From Candidatus Azobacteroides sp. (GTDB lineage Bacteria > Bacteroidota > Bacteroidia > Bacteroidales > WRGA01): DNA of 64,000 nucleotides. Below, piece after piece: positions 55,687-63,826 of this stretch. The DNA lies in NCBI GenBank assembly GCA_021201815.1, contig JAJQEC010000073.1, forward strand, positions 1 through 64,000, in the 5' to 3' direction. The notes beneath the pieces were generated by a model. The model searched no databases and was not told where the DNA came from. It saw only the letters and a list, made by a program, of their open reading frames with translations. How positions within the stretch are numbered: position 1 is the stretch's first letter; each line of letters opens with the position of its first letter. Position numbers and translations under genes: made by a program.

Positions 55687-56862
55687 CTATTTTAATGATA
55701 TAATCTCTTCCGCAAATTTCGTCAATGTTTCAATCCCATTTTCCGTAACCACATAGGAGTTTTCAATCCCTACTGCTCCTATTTCCGGCAGTACGAATTT
55801 TGGTTCCAGTGCAAACACCATATTTTCTTGCAAAGGTGTTTTAAATCTGGGGGCCAGTACCGGAAGTTCATTGATTTCAATCCCAATCCCATGTCCGATA
55901 AATTTTGCCTGTTGAGAAGTACCCATAAATTTATCCGAAAGATTATGTCTGGCAACGATCTCCATTCCAAGGTTGTAGATATCTTCGCATATTACGCCCG
56001 GTTTGGCGATATTCCTTACGGCATCATGTATTTCAATAGATACCTGATGGGCTTTGTAAGCTTCCTCCGTTAATTTCCCCACGCTGTAAGTACGGGTCAT
56101 ATCCGTAATATATCCCGTAAAAGTACCGCCTATATCTACCATCACAGCCATCCCTTCCTTTAGCCGTGTGTTATTGCCTCCGATCGGAATGGCCGGGTGT
56201 ATACCCTGCCCCCCCAGTGCAAAATCAAAAGGAGAAGGAGCTCCTGCGTTTTCTCCTGCCAGTACGCTACCTACAAAGATTTCCATACTCTGCCCGAAAG
56301 CACGGAAAACACCTATGGAACCTTCTTTCCGCATTTCATATTCAATTTCAATTGACAGGTCTATTTCTGTCATACCTGGTTTATAAAGAGAAGGGATTTT
56401 TGCATATACTTCTGCATGTTTCTTTGCGGATAAACGAAATTGTTCAATTTCATAAACTGTTTTAATGCTTCTTACTTTTCTTGCTAACATCGTAGCATCA
56501 CCGATTTGTTTCGGATTGAAGATTTTCTGCAGACGCATAATATCATTATAAGGGAGGTCACTGGTTTCCAGCATGATATTTTCCGGAATTTTTAATCCTT
56601 TTTTACTTAGAATCTCTTTAATCTGCTCTGGCTTTCTGATATAAAATATATTTTCACCTTCTATCCCTACAGGACGTTTGATAAAAAGTAACGGAGTTCC
56701 CTGTGAAGGGATATATAAATATCCGCTGATTATTTGTCCGCACAGATAGAAAAGGTTTACATTGGTAGAGAATAAAGAGGCTTCATAACCTTCTTTTATC
56801 ATTTCTTGCCTGATATTATTTCTGCGAAATTCCAGTTCTGAGGAAAGAATGTATTTATTCAT
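55687..56862 (-). CDS. M24 family Xaa-Pro aminopeptidase-like protein
   Basis: Creatinase-fold metallopeptidase of 391 residues. The N-terminal domain runs to about 140; the pita-bread catalytic domain has the metal ligands in AVMVDIGGTFTGYITDMTRTYSVG (two Asp), GHGIGIEINELPVLAPR (His, Glu) and NMVFALEPKFVLPEIGAVGIENSYVVTENG (Glu, Glu). It is probably a cytoplasmic prolidase-type enzyme; substrate specificity is not evident. Confidence 0.92.
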   Translation of the reverse strand: MNKYILSSELEFRRNNIRQEMIKEGYEASLFSTNVNLFYLCGQIISGYLYIPSQGTPLLFIKRPVGIEGENIFYIRKPEQIKEILSKKGLKIPENIMLETSDLPYNDIMRLQKIFNPKQIGDATMLARKVRSIKTVYEIEQFRLSAKKHAEVYAKIPSLYKPGMTEIDLSIEIEYEMRKEGSIGVFRAFGQSMEIFVGSVLAGENAGAPSPFDFALGGQGIHPAIPIGGNNTRLKEGMAVMVDIGGTFTGYITDMTRTYSVGKLTEEAYKAHQVSIEIHDAVRNIAKPGVICEDIYNLGMEIVARHNLSDKFMGTSQQAKFIGHGIGIEINELPVLAPRFKTPLQENMVFALEPKFVLPEIGAVGIENSYVVTENGIETLTKFAEEIISLK

Positions 56863-56922
56863 TATGATTTATTTTTGTAATTTTCCGGAATAAGAGATTA
56901 CGTAAAATACTTTTTTAATATG

Positions 56923-56930
56923 CAAAAATA
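56923..56930 (-). promoter_or_regulatory. -7 promoter element of the M24 peptidase gene
   Basis: TATTTTTG on the minus strand, about 60 bases before the start codon, matches TAnnTTTG. Confidence 0.45.
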
Positions 56931-57011
56931 TAAATCTTATCCGGAACCTGTCTGGTTTTGTGTATTAAATAAAATTTTTATGTGTGGAGTTTTATTTTTT
57001 CTAAAACTTCT

Positions 57012-57068
57012 TATCTTTGCCCGTGAAACGGTGTTACCCGAAAAACCGAATAGTAAAAAGAGTAGGGG
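57012..57068 (+). promoter_or_regulatory. Promoter and conserved leader motif of the first PorT-like gene
   Basis: The -7 element TATCTTTG (57012-57019) is followed in the leader by ACCCGAAAAACC (57036-57047) and AGAGTAGGG (57059-57067). The same pair of blocks occurs before the third PorT-like gene (58716-58745). Both end 16-17 bases before the start codon. The CCC and GGG blocks could pair. Confidence 0.5.
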
Positions 57069-57084
57069 AGAAAAATAAGAGGTT

Positions 57085-57651
57085 ATGATAAAATTGAAAT
57101 CTTTATTACTTACTGTATTTCTTTTAGGAGCCTTTACGGCTAGTGCCCAACTATCATTCGGCCTTAAAGCCGGATTGAATTTATCGGATATGTCAGACTA
57201 CGACAATACAAAAATGAAGATCGGATATAAAGTGGGTCCTACTGTAAATCTTTCTCTGGGAGATATCGGATTTCAGGGAGCAATATTGCTTTCTTCGAAA
57301 GGAGTAAAAGGCGATGGTGTTGATGGAAAAATCGATGCAAATTATTTGGAGATTCCGGTTTCTTTTGTTTACAAGCGTCCGGTTGCCTTTGATACGAACC
57401 TATATATAAACGCTGGTCCGTACTTTGCTTATGGTCTTTTCGGGAAAACCGACCTGGGACTAGCAGGAGAAATTGATACATTCAGTGATGAAATGCTTAA
57501 TCGGTTCGATATGGGATTAACATTCGGAGTGGGTATTGAAGTGTTGATGTTCAATTTCGGCGTTAATTACGATCTGGGATTGACGAAAATAGACGATTTT
57601 TCCAATGCTAAAAACAGAAATCTATGGATAAGTGTAGGATATAATTTCTAA
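57085..57651 (+). CDS. PorT-family outer membrane beta-barrel protein, copy 1
   Basis: Secreted protein of 188 residues: signal peptide ending AFTASAQ, then a small barrel with the outer-membrane beta-barrel (PorT) pattern LSFGLKAGLNLSDMSDYDNTKMKIGYKVGPTVNL, LYINAGPYFAYGLFGKTDLG and the terminal strand NLWISVGYNF ending in Phe. Strongly related to the gene at 58762 and less closely to the one at 57771. The role of these small barrels is unknown. Confidence 0.85.
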   Translation: MIKLKSLLLTVFLLGAFTASAQLSFGLKAGLNLSDMSDYDNTKMKIGYKVGPTVNLSLGDIGFQGAILLSSKGVKGDGVDGKIDANYLEIPVSFVYKRPVAFDTNLYINAGPYFAYGLFGKTDLGLAGEIDTFSDEMLNRFDMGLTFGVGIEVLMFNFGVNYDLGLTKIDDFSNAKNRNLWISVGYNF

Positions 57652-57671
57652 TAGGAATAAAATAGTAATTG

Positions 57672-57708
57672 AAAAGCCATTGGGGAAAATTAAGCACCAA
57701 TGGCTTTT
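57672..57708 (+). terminator. Terminator after PorT-like copy 1
   Basis: AAAAGCCATTGG (57672-57683) pairs with CCAATGGCTTTT (57697-57708), followed by a T run. It lies over the first ATG of the frame that continues into copy 2 and so supports ATG 57771 for that gene. Confidence 0.85.
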
Positions 57709-57733
57709 TTAGGAAAGTTTTAAAATATAACTT

Positions 57734-57741
57734 TATCTTTG
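57734..57741 (+). promoter_or_regulatory. -7 promoter element of PorT-like copy 2
   Basis: TATCTTTG, 29 bases before ATG 57771. The leader lacks the ACCCG/AGTAGGG blocks of copies 1 and 3. Confidence 0.55.
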
Positions 57742-57770
57742 CCTCCGTTTTAATAAAGAGCGATTTTCTT

Positions 57771-58397
57771 ATGGGCAGAATTATATCTTTTCTTATTTGT
57801 TTATTTTTTCTTCCGGCATTTACCTATAGCCAGCTTTCTATCAAATTAACGGCTGGCTGGAACATATCTTCTATTACGGAAATTAATGGTTCAAAAAGTA
57901 AGCTTGGATATACTATTGGTCCGGCGATCAGCTATGAGTTTAAAGAAAACTTTGGTCTGGAGACCGGTCTGTTTATTTCTACAAAAGGAGTAAAAGTACC
58001 TTTTTCATTTGTAGAATCGTTAGAAAATACCGGATCTGAAAAGGAGATAACCGTAAATGCCAACTATCTGGAAATTTCGTTAATGGTGAAATCCTATTTT
58101 TATAATAACGGTGTGATTGCTTTTTATTTAGGGGTCGGTCCATATTTTTCCTATGGATTCGGAGGAAAAACCTCTTTTGAAGATGACTTATTTGAAAGCC
58201 TGGACACTTTCGATTCACCTTCCGTATTAAAGCGTTTTGATGTCGGTGCACTTCTTGCTTTCGGGTGGGACATTGACCGTATGAGTTTTGATTTGAGTTA
58301 TCAACAGGGATTATCGAGTGTCAAAGGAGATCTGTATTATGTAAATGATAACAGTAAAACAAGAAGCTTTTGGTTTAATGTTGGATATAAGCTATAA
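57771..58397 (+). CDS. PorT-family outer membrane beta-barrel protein, copy 2
   Basis: Protein of 208 residues from ATG 57771 (MGRIISFLICLFFLPAFTYSQ is the signal peptide). Barrel pattern: LSIKLTAGWNISSITEINGSKSKLGYTIGPAISYEF, FGLETGLFISTKGVKVPF, YLGVGPYFSYGFGGKTSF and the terminal SFWFNVGYKL. It is the most divergent of the three neighbouring barrels. It has its own promoter and terminator, so it is expressed separately. Confidence 0.82.
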   Translation: MGRIISFLICLFFLPAFTYSQLSIKLTAGWNISSITEINGSKSKLGYTIGPAISYEFKENFGLETGLFISTKGVKVPFSFVESLENTGSEKEITVNANYLEISLMVKSYFYNNGVIAFYLGVGPYFSYGFGGKTSFEDDLFESLDTFDSPSVLKRFDVGALLAFGWDIDRMSFDLSYQQGLSSVKGDLYYVNDNSKTRSFWFNVGYKL

Positions 58398-58761
58398 TTA
58401 GTTCCTATAATTGATATTAAAAAGACGCAAAATTATTTTTGCGTCTTTTTTATTTATCCTATCCGAGAAAATAGATAATCAAACAGGTTTGATACTATTT
58501 TAATTATTGCGGGAATTTTATATTATTTTACCGACTTTAAATATTTTAATATTCTCTCAGACGCTTGCTGTAAAATTGATAAAAAGAAGATATAAGCCAA
58601 TATCTTACTTCCTTATTTCTTTTTCCTTATAAACTTTATTCGGGTTATTTTGTTTTTACTATAATTCCTTAAGAGGGAATTGTGTCTTAAAATTAAATCA
58701 ATTAACATAGGAGGTACCCGAAAAGCCTTATTAAATAGAGTAGGGATTAATAGTAGAGATT
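58398..58761 (+). other. Gap with a terminator and the leader of PorT-like copy 3
   Basis: About 360 bp. It contains the copy 2 terminator (58419-58450), an AT-rich stretch, and a leader motif ACCCGAAAAGCC (58716-58727) followed by AGAGTAGGG (58737-58745) shared with copy 1. I do not see a good TAnnTTTG element before it. Confidence 0.6.
58419..58450 (+). terminator. Terminator after PorT-like copy 2
   Basis: AAAAAGACGCAAAA (58419-58432) pairs with TTTTGCGTCTTTTT (58437-58450) over a four-base loop, followed by more T. Confidence 0.88.
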
Positions 58762-59340
58762 ATGTTAAAATTAAAAGCATTTTTATTCAGCGGATTATTT
58801 TTAATAGCTTTGACAGCCGGAGCACAGGTTTCTTTTGGTGTGAAAGCAGGATTAAATTTATCCAATATCACTAATTTTGATGATTCACAGGTGAAAGTAG
58901 GATATAAAGTCGGACCAAGCATGCAATATTCTTTTCAGGATAACATGGCTATACAGACAGCATTGCTCCTTTCTTCAAAAGGAGTAAAATTCGATCATCT
59001 GGATGGAAAGATTGATGCCAATTATTTGGAATTACCTATTAGTTTTGCTTATAAATTCCCGATTTCTTATGATACAAATGTATATGTGAATGCCGGTCCG
59101 TATTTTGCATTAGGTATTTTTGGAAAAACAAGTGCCAGTGTATTAGATACGGAACATCATGAGGATACTTTCGGAAGTGACCGGGCAAAAGAATTCGATT
59201 TTGGTTTTACGTTTGGTGTTGGTATGGAAGTTTCTCAATTTAATTTTGGGGTAAACTATGATCTGGGTGTAACTGAAGTGTATGATCACGGAAGTCATCG
59301 TAACGGCAACTTCTGGGTAAGTGTAGGGTATCAGTTCTGA
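58762..59340 (+). CDS. PorT-family outer membrane beta-barrel protein, copy 3
   Basis: Protein of 192 residues: signal peptide ending ALTAGAQ, then VSFGVKAGLNLSNITNFDDSQVKVGYKVGPSMQY, LLSSKGVKFDHLDGKIDANYLELPISFAYKF, VYVNAGPYFALGIFGKTS and the terminal FWVSVGYQF. Very similar to copy 1, including its leader, so the two likely arose by duplication of gene plus regulatory region and are co-regulated. Confidence 0.85.
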   Translation: MLKLKAFLFSGLFLIALTAGAQVSFGVKAGLNLSNITNFDDSQVKVGYKVGPSMQYSFQDNMAIQTALLLSSKGVKFDHLDGKIDANYLELPISFAYKFPISYDTNVYVNAGPYFALGIFGKTSASVLDTEHHEDTFGSDRAKEFDFGFTFGVGMEVSQFNFGVNYDLGVTEVYDHGSHRNGNFWVSVGYQF

Positions 59341-59396
59341 TAATATTTATTTTTATAAAAAAATACGGCTATTGCTTGTATATTTAAAAAATTATC

Positions 59397-59404
59397 TATC
59401 TTTG
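59397..59404 (+). promoter_or_regulatory. -7 promoter element of the trp operon
   Basis: TATCTTTG, with a CTTG at 59375-59378 about 18 bases upstream as the possible -33 box. Transcription would start near 59411, just ahead of the leader peptide ATG at 59425. Confidence 0.65.
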
Positions 59405-59424
59405 CACAGTCTAAAAGCAAAAAA

Positions 59425-59493
59425 ATGAGTAAACAATTGGTAAATACATTCTGGTGGTGGTGCTTACAACTTAAACAAGTCGTGAGGAGCTAA
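59425..59493 (+). CDS. trpL: trp operon leader peptide
   Basis: A 22-codon frame from ATG 59425 to TAA 59493 that begins MSKQLVNTFWWWC, with three consecutive Trp codons (59452-59460). It precedes a strong terminator and trpB. A short frame with a Trp run immediately before a Trp-synthesis operon is the hallmark of ribosome-mediated attenuation. It is too short to be found by length-filtered gene calling. Confidence 0.88.
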   Translation: MSKQLVNTFWWWCLQLKQVVRS

Positions 59494-59563
59494 GCCTGTG
59501 CTGTTATTTACCGGATAAATATATTGAAAGGCCTGTCGTACTCACGACAGGCCTTTCTTTTTT
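59479..59563 (+). terminator. trp operon attenuator with competing antiterminator
   Basis: The terminator is a perfect 14-bp stem (59526-59539, GAAAGGCCTGTCGT, with 59544-59557) and six T. An alternative pairing joins GTCGTGAG (59479-59486, inside the trpL frame) to CTCACGAC (59541-59548), which would break the terminator. A ribosome stalled at the Trp codons leaves 59479-59486 free, while one that reaches the stop codon covers it. The geometry therefore gives read-through on Trp starvation and termination otherwise. Confidence 0.82.
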
Positions 59564-59596
59564 AGATGAATTTTAAATTCAAAAAATAATACTAAA

Positions 59597-60778
59597 ATGA
59601 GTTTTACTGTAGACAAAGATGGCTATTACGGGAGTTTCGGAGGAGCTTATATCCCCGAAATTCTATATGCTAACGTAGAAGCGTTGAAGGAAAATTACTT
59701 GAAACTAATGAATGAAGCTAGCTTTCAGGAAGAGTTTAATACCTTATTGAAAGATTATGCCGGCAGACCTACCGCCTTGTTTTACGCAAAGAGGTTATCG
59801 GAAAAGTATAGTACGAAAATCTATTTGAAAAGAGAAGATTTGAATCATACAGGAGCACATAAGATTACGAATGCACTTGGTCAGGTTTTACTGGCGCGCC
59901 GAATGGGTAAAACCCGTATTATAGCTGAAACCGGAGCTGGTCAGCATGGAGTGGCTACTGCTACTGTATGTGCGTTGTTTGGAATGAAGTGTCTCGTTTA
60001 TATGGGAAAAACCGATATAGAACGCCAGCAGTTAAATGTACAGAAAATGCGGATGTTGGGTGCAGAGGTGGTTCCTGTTACTTGTGGTAACATGACCCTG
60101 AAAGATGCGACCAATGATGCAATCCGTGATTGGTGCTGTAATCCGAAAGATACTTTTTATGTAATTGGCTCTACGATTGGCCCACATCCCTATCCGGATA
60201 TGGTAGCCCGTTTTCAGTCAGTAATCAGTGAAGAAATAAAAAAACAATTACAGGAAAAGGAAGGACGGGATTATCCGGATTACCTGATTGCATGTGTGGG
60301 TGGAGGAAGCAATGCGGCAGGAGCTTTTTATCACTATTTGGATAATGAAAGTGTGAAATTCTTGGTTGCGGAAGCAGCAGGAAAAGGAATCGATACCGGC
60401 ATGTCTGCGGCAACTATTCATTTAGGAAAAGAAGGGATTATTCACGGTTGTAGAACGCTGATTATGCAGACAGAAGACGGGCAGATTGAAGAACCTTACT
60501 CTATTTCTGCAGGTCTGGATTACCCTGGTATCGGCCCGATCCATGCTTATATAGCAAAAGAAGGAAGATCTCAAGTATTTGCAATTACAGATGAAGATAC
60601 GCTCAAAGCGGCTTTTGAACTGACAGAGCTGGAAGGCATTATCCCTGCACTGGAAAGTTCCCATGCATTGGCAATCCTGCAAAAACAGAGTTTTAAACCG
60701 GAGGATATTGTTGTCATCAATGTTTCCGGAAGAGGAGATAAAGATATGGAAACATATATTCAACATTTTTTTAATTAA
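59597..60778 (+). CDS. trpB: Tryptophan synthase beta chain
   Basis: PLP enzyme of 393 residues that joins indole and serine to make tryptophan. Motifs: [28 protein letters not shown], the PLP Lys in [43 protein letters not shown], the phosphate loop [12 protein letters not shown], and [16 protein letters not shown]. It is the first structural gene after the attenuator. Its partner gene trpA is at the other end of the window. Confidence 0.97.
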   Translation: MSFTVDKDGYYGSFGGAYIPEILYANVEALKENYLKLMNEASFQEEFNTLLKDYAGRPTALFYAKRLSEKYSTKIYLKREDLNHTGAHKITNALGQVLLARRMGKTRIIAETGAGQHGVATATVCALFGMKCLVYMGKTDIERQQLNVQKMRMLGAEVVPVTCGNMTLKDATNDAIRDWCCNPKDTFYVIGSTIGPHPYPDMVARFQSVISEEIKKQLQEKEGRDYPDYLIACVGGGSNAAGAFYHYLDNESVKFLVAEAAGKGIDTGMSAATIHLGKEGIIHGCRTLIMQTEDGQIEEPYSISAGLDYPGIGPIHAYIAKEGRSQVFAITDEDTLKAAFELTELEGIIPALESSHALAILQKQSFKPEDIVVINVSGRGDKDMETYIQHFFN

Positions 60779-60784
60779 TTTATT

Positions 60785-62185
60785 ATGAAACTGAAAACTG
60801 TATCCAGAAAAATGCTTGCGGATTTACAGACTCCGGTAAGCATATATTTAAAAATAAGAGATTTGTATCCCGAGTCAGTATTGCTGGAAAGTTCCGACTA
60901 CCATGGAGGAGAATCCAGTTACTCCTTTATCGGAGTACAACCTATGGCTCGTTTTATAGTAAGGAATGGTGTTATCACCGAGAAATTTCCTGACGGACAG
61001 GAAAAATCCTATGAGATAACTCCTGAAAATGATTTAGCTGTTTTATTCAGTGAATTTTTATCCCAATTTTCCCTGGATAAAAAAGAAGACATGGCTTTTA
61101 ATGGTTTCTTTGGCTATACGGCTTATGACGCAGTAAAGTATTTTGAAGAAGTAGATCTGAAAAAAAGGGTTGACGATGGTTCGGATATTCCGGAAATGTA
61201 CTATATCCTCTACCGGTATACAATTATTGTGAATCATTTTAAAAATGAACTGACTATTGTGGAAAATGTTCCGGAGGAAAAAGAAAGTGAGATAGAAGTC
61301 ATTGAAAGTTTATTGCAAAATTGTAATTTTGCTTCGTATGAATTTATGACAAAAGGAGAAGAAACTTCTCCTATTTCCGATGAAGATTACCGGCAGATGG
61401 TAGCAAAAGGAATCCAGCGCTGCAAAAGAGGGGATACTTTTCAGATTGTTCTTTCCCGTCGTTTCATAAGAGCCTTTGTGGGAGATGATTTTAAAGTCTA
61501 TCGGGCTCTGCGTTCCATAAATCCTTCTCCTTATCTGTTTTATTTTGATTTTGGTTCTTTCCGTATATTCGGTTCTTCTCCTGAAACCCATCTTAAAACC
61601 AGTAATGGCCGTGCTTATATTGATCCTATTGCAGGCACTTTCCGGCGTACGGGAGATGATGAAAAAGATCAGTTGCTGGCGGAAAAATTATTGAAAGATC
61701 CGAAAGAAAATGCAGAACATGTAATGTTGGTCGACCTGGCAAGAAATGACCTGAGCCGTAATACATCTGATGTAAAAGTAGATGTATATAAAAAAATTCA
61801 GTTCTATTCTCATGTGATTCATATGGTTTCTACCGTAAGTGGTAAAATTCGGCCAGGAACTAATCCGATCAAATTGTATGGTGATACTTTCCCGGCAGGA
61901 ACATTATCCGGAGCTCCGAAAATAAGGGCAATGCAATTGATTGATGAAATCGAATCACATAGCCGTGGCTTTTATGGTGGCTGTATCGGTTATATCGGAC
62001 TGGATGGGGATTTGAATCAGGCTATTACAATACGTGCTTTCCTGAGTAAGAACAATAATTTGTATTATCAGGCAGGTGCCGGAATTGTATCCAAATCAGT
62101 ACCGGAAAATGAATTACAGGAAGTAAATAATAAGCTAGGAGCATTAACCAAGGCAATTGAACTAGCGGAACAATTAAAAGACTAA
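60785..62185 (+). CDS. trpE: Anthranilate synthase component I
   Basis: Converts chorismate to anthranilate together with TrpG; 466 residues. The N-terminus has the feedback site LLESSDYHGGESSYSFIG (LLES motif of Trp-sensitive enzymes). Catalytic core: FQIVLSRRFIRAF, SINPSPYLFYFDFGSFRIFGSSPETHLKT, IDPIAGTFRRTGDDEKDQLLAEKLLKDPKENAEHVMLVDLARNDLSR, and GTLSGAPKIRAMQLIDEIE. It lies six bases after trpB. Confidence 0.97.
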   Translation: MKLKTVSRKMLADLQTPVSIYLKIRDLYPESVLLESSDYHGGESSYSFIGVQPMARFIVRNGVITEKFPDGQEKSYEITPENDLAVLFSEFLSQFSLDKKEDMAFNGFFGYTAYDAVKYFEEVDLKKRVDDGSDIPEMYYILYRYTIIVNHFKNELTIVENVPEEKESEIEVIESLLQNCNFASYEFMTKGEETSPISDEDYRQMVAKGIQRCKRGDTFQIVLSRRFIRAFVGDDFKVYRALRSINPSPYLFYFDFGSFRIFGSSPETHLKTSNGRAYIDPIAGTFRRTGDDEKDQLLAEKLLKDPKENAEHVMLVDLARNDLSRNTSDVKVDVYKKIQFYSHVIHMVSTVSGKIRPGTNPIKLYGDTFPAGTLSGAPKIRAMQLIDEIESHSRGFYGGCIGYIGLDGDLNQAITIRAFLSKNNNLYYQAGAGIVSKSVPENELQEVNNKLGALTKAIELAEQLKD

Positions 62186-62239
62186 AGTAAAAGGTAAAAA
62201 CGGTTTTCCTTTTCTTTTCAGTAAATAAAAGAGAAACAA

Positions 62240-62806
62240 ATGAAAAAAATATTGATTTTTGATAATTACGATTCTTTCACCTATAATCTGCTACATCTGG
62301 TGCGGGAATTAGGATTTGAAGCGGAAGTGCACCGCAATGACCAGATTGCGCTGGAAGCAATAAATGACTATGATAAGATAATTCTTTCTCCCGGCCCGGG
62401 TATTCCATCCGAAGCCGGATTGATGCTTCCTCTTGTAGAAAAATATGCACCGACAAAAAGTATTCTGGGTGTTTGTCTGGGACATCAGGGAATTGCTCAA
62501 AGCTTCGGTGGTCAGCTTGATAATCTGGATCAGGTGTACCACGGAGTTGCTATGCCTGTAAAGGTGATTGATAAAGATTATATTTTCAATGATCTTCCGG
62601 CTTCTTTTGACGTAGGACGTTATCATTCGTGGATTGTGAAAAATACATTATTGCCGGATGATCTGGTCGTAACAGCTTTGTCAGAAGAAGGATATATTAT
62701 GGCACTAAAACACCGGGAATATGATATCCATGGTGTACAATTTCATCCGGAATCTGTTCTTACTTCTGTAGGTGCAACCATCATGAAAAACTTTTTAACT
62801 CATTAA
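62240..62806 (+). CDS. trpG: Anthranilate synthase component II (glutaminase)
   Basis: Class I glutamine amidotransferase of 188 residues that supplies ammonia to TrpE. It starts KILIFDNYDSFTYNLLHLVRELG, has ILSPGPGIPSEAGLM, the nucleophile Cys in ILGVCLGHQGIAQ, and His/Glu in GVQFHPESVLTSVG. It is a separate gene, not fused to trpD. A short AAAGGTAAAAACGG repeat of the simple family lies in the 54-bp gap before it. Confidence 0.96.
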   Translation: MKKILIFDNYDSFTYNLLHLVRELGFEAEVHRNDQIALEAINDYDKIILSPGPGIPSEAGLMLPLVEKYAPTKSILGVCLGHQGIAQSFGGQLDNLDQVYHGVAMPVKVIDKDYIFNDLPASFDVGRYHSWIVKNTLLPDDLVVTALSEEGYIMALKHREYDIHGVQFHPESVLTSVGATIMKNFLTH

Positions 62807-62820
62807 TCGTACTATTATAT

Positions 62821-63822
62821 ATGAAAGAATTACTATACCGGTTATTTGACCATGAATATTTAAATAAAGAAGAAGCAAAAGAAGTGCTGAAAAATATGGC
62901 AGCCGGAAAGTATAATGATGTACAGATTGCTGCTTTTATTTCGGTGTATCTCATGCGTAATATAACCCTGGATGAATTAATAGGTTTCCGGGAAGCATTG
63001 CTGGATATGTGTATTCCGGTAGACCTGTCAGAATATAATCCGATTGATATTGTAGGGACAGGGGGTGATAATAAAAATACCTTCAATATCTCTACAGCCA
63101 GTTGTTTTACTGTTGCTGGTGCCGGTTATAAAGTGGTTAAGCATGGGAATTATGGAGCTACTTCTATCAGTGGAGCTTCAAATGTGATGGAAGCACATGG
63201 TGTGAAATTTACAACGGATATTCATCAATTAAGAAAATCCATAGAAGAAAGTAATATTGCCTATTTGCATGCTCCTTTATTTAATCCGGCATTGAAGACG
63301 GTAGCCGGAGTTAGAAAAGATCTCTCTGTAAGGACTTTTTTCAATGTGCTGGGGCCTCTTGTGAATCCGGTGGCTCCCAAAAATAACATGCTGGGTGTTT
63401 TTAATTTGCGGATGGGGCGTTTGTATTACTATATGTATCAGCGATTGGGAGGAAATTTTTCTGTTGTACATAGTCTGGATGGTTACGATGAAATCTCATT
63501 GACAGATGAGTTTAAGGTCATTACTAAATTCGGAGAGCAATTATATGTTCCGGAAGAAGTCGGATTCAAAAGAGCAAAACAAGAAGATCTTTCAGGAGGA
63601 AATACCATTGAAGATGCTGCGGTCATTTTTGATAACGTATTGAATAATAAAGCTACCGAAGCTCAGAAAAATGCAGTATTAGTTAATAGTGCATTTGCAA
63701 TAAATACGATAGACCCTTTAGTTTCTATTGAAGAAGCAATAGAAAAAGCCAGTGTTTCCTTAGAAAGCGGAGCGGCAAAAGAAAAATTCCGGAAATTTCT
63801 GGAAATTAATGCAAATAAATAA
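62821..63822 (+). CDS. trpD: Anthranilate phosphoribosyltransferase
   Basis: Transfers the phosphoribosyl group from PRPP to anthranilate; 333 residues. Motifs: the PRPP site DIVGTGGDNKNTFNISTASCFTVAGAG, KHGNYGATSISGASNVMEAHGVKF, FLHAP-type segment (AYLHAPLFNPALKTVAGVRKDL), and TFFNVLGPLVNPV. It follows trpG by 14 bp. Confidence 0.97.
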   Translation: MKELLYRLFDHEYLNKEEAKEVLKNMAAGKYNDVQIAAFISVYLMRNITLDELIGFREALLDMCIPVDLSEYNPIDIVGTGGDNKNTFNISTASCFTVAGAGYKVVKHGNYGATSISGASNVMEAHGVKFTTDIHQLRKSIEESNIAYLHAPLFNPALKTVAGVRKDLSVRTFFNVLGPLVNPVAPKNNMLGVFNLRMGRLYYYMYQRLGGNFSVVHSLDGYDEISLTDEFKVITKFGEQLYVPEEVGFKRAKQEDLSGGNTIEDAAVIFDNVLNNKATEAQKNAVLVNSAFAINTIDPLVSIEEAIEKASVSLESGAAKEKFRKFLEINANK

Positions 63823-63826
63823 AGAA

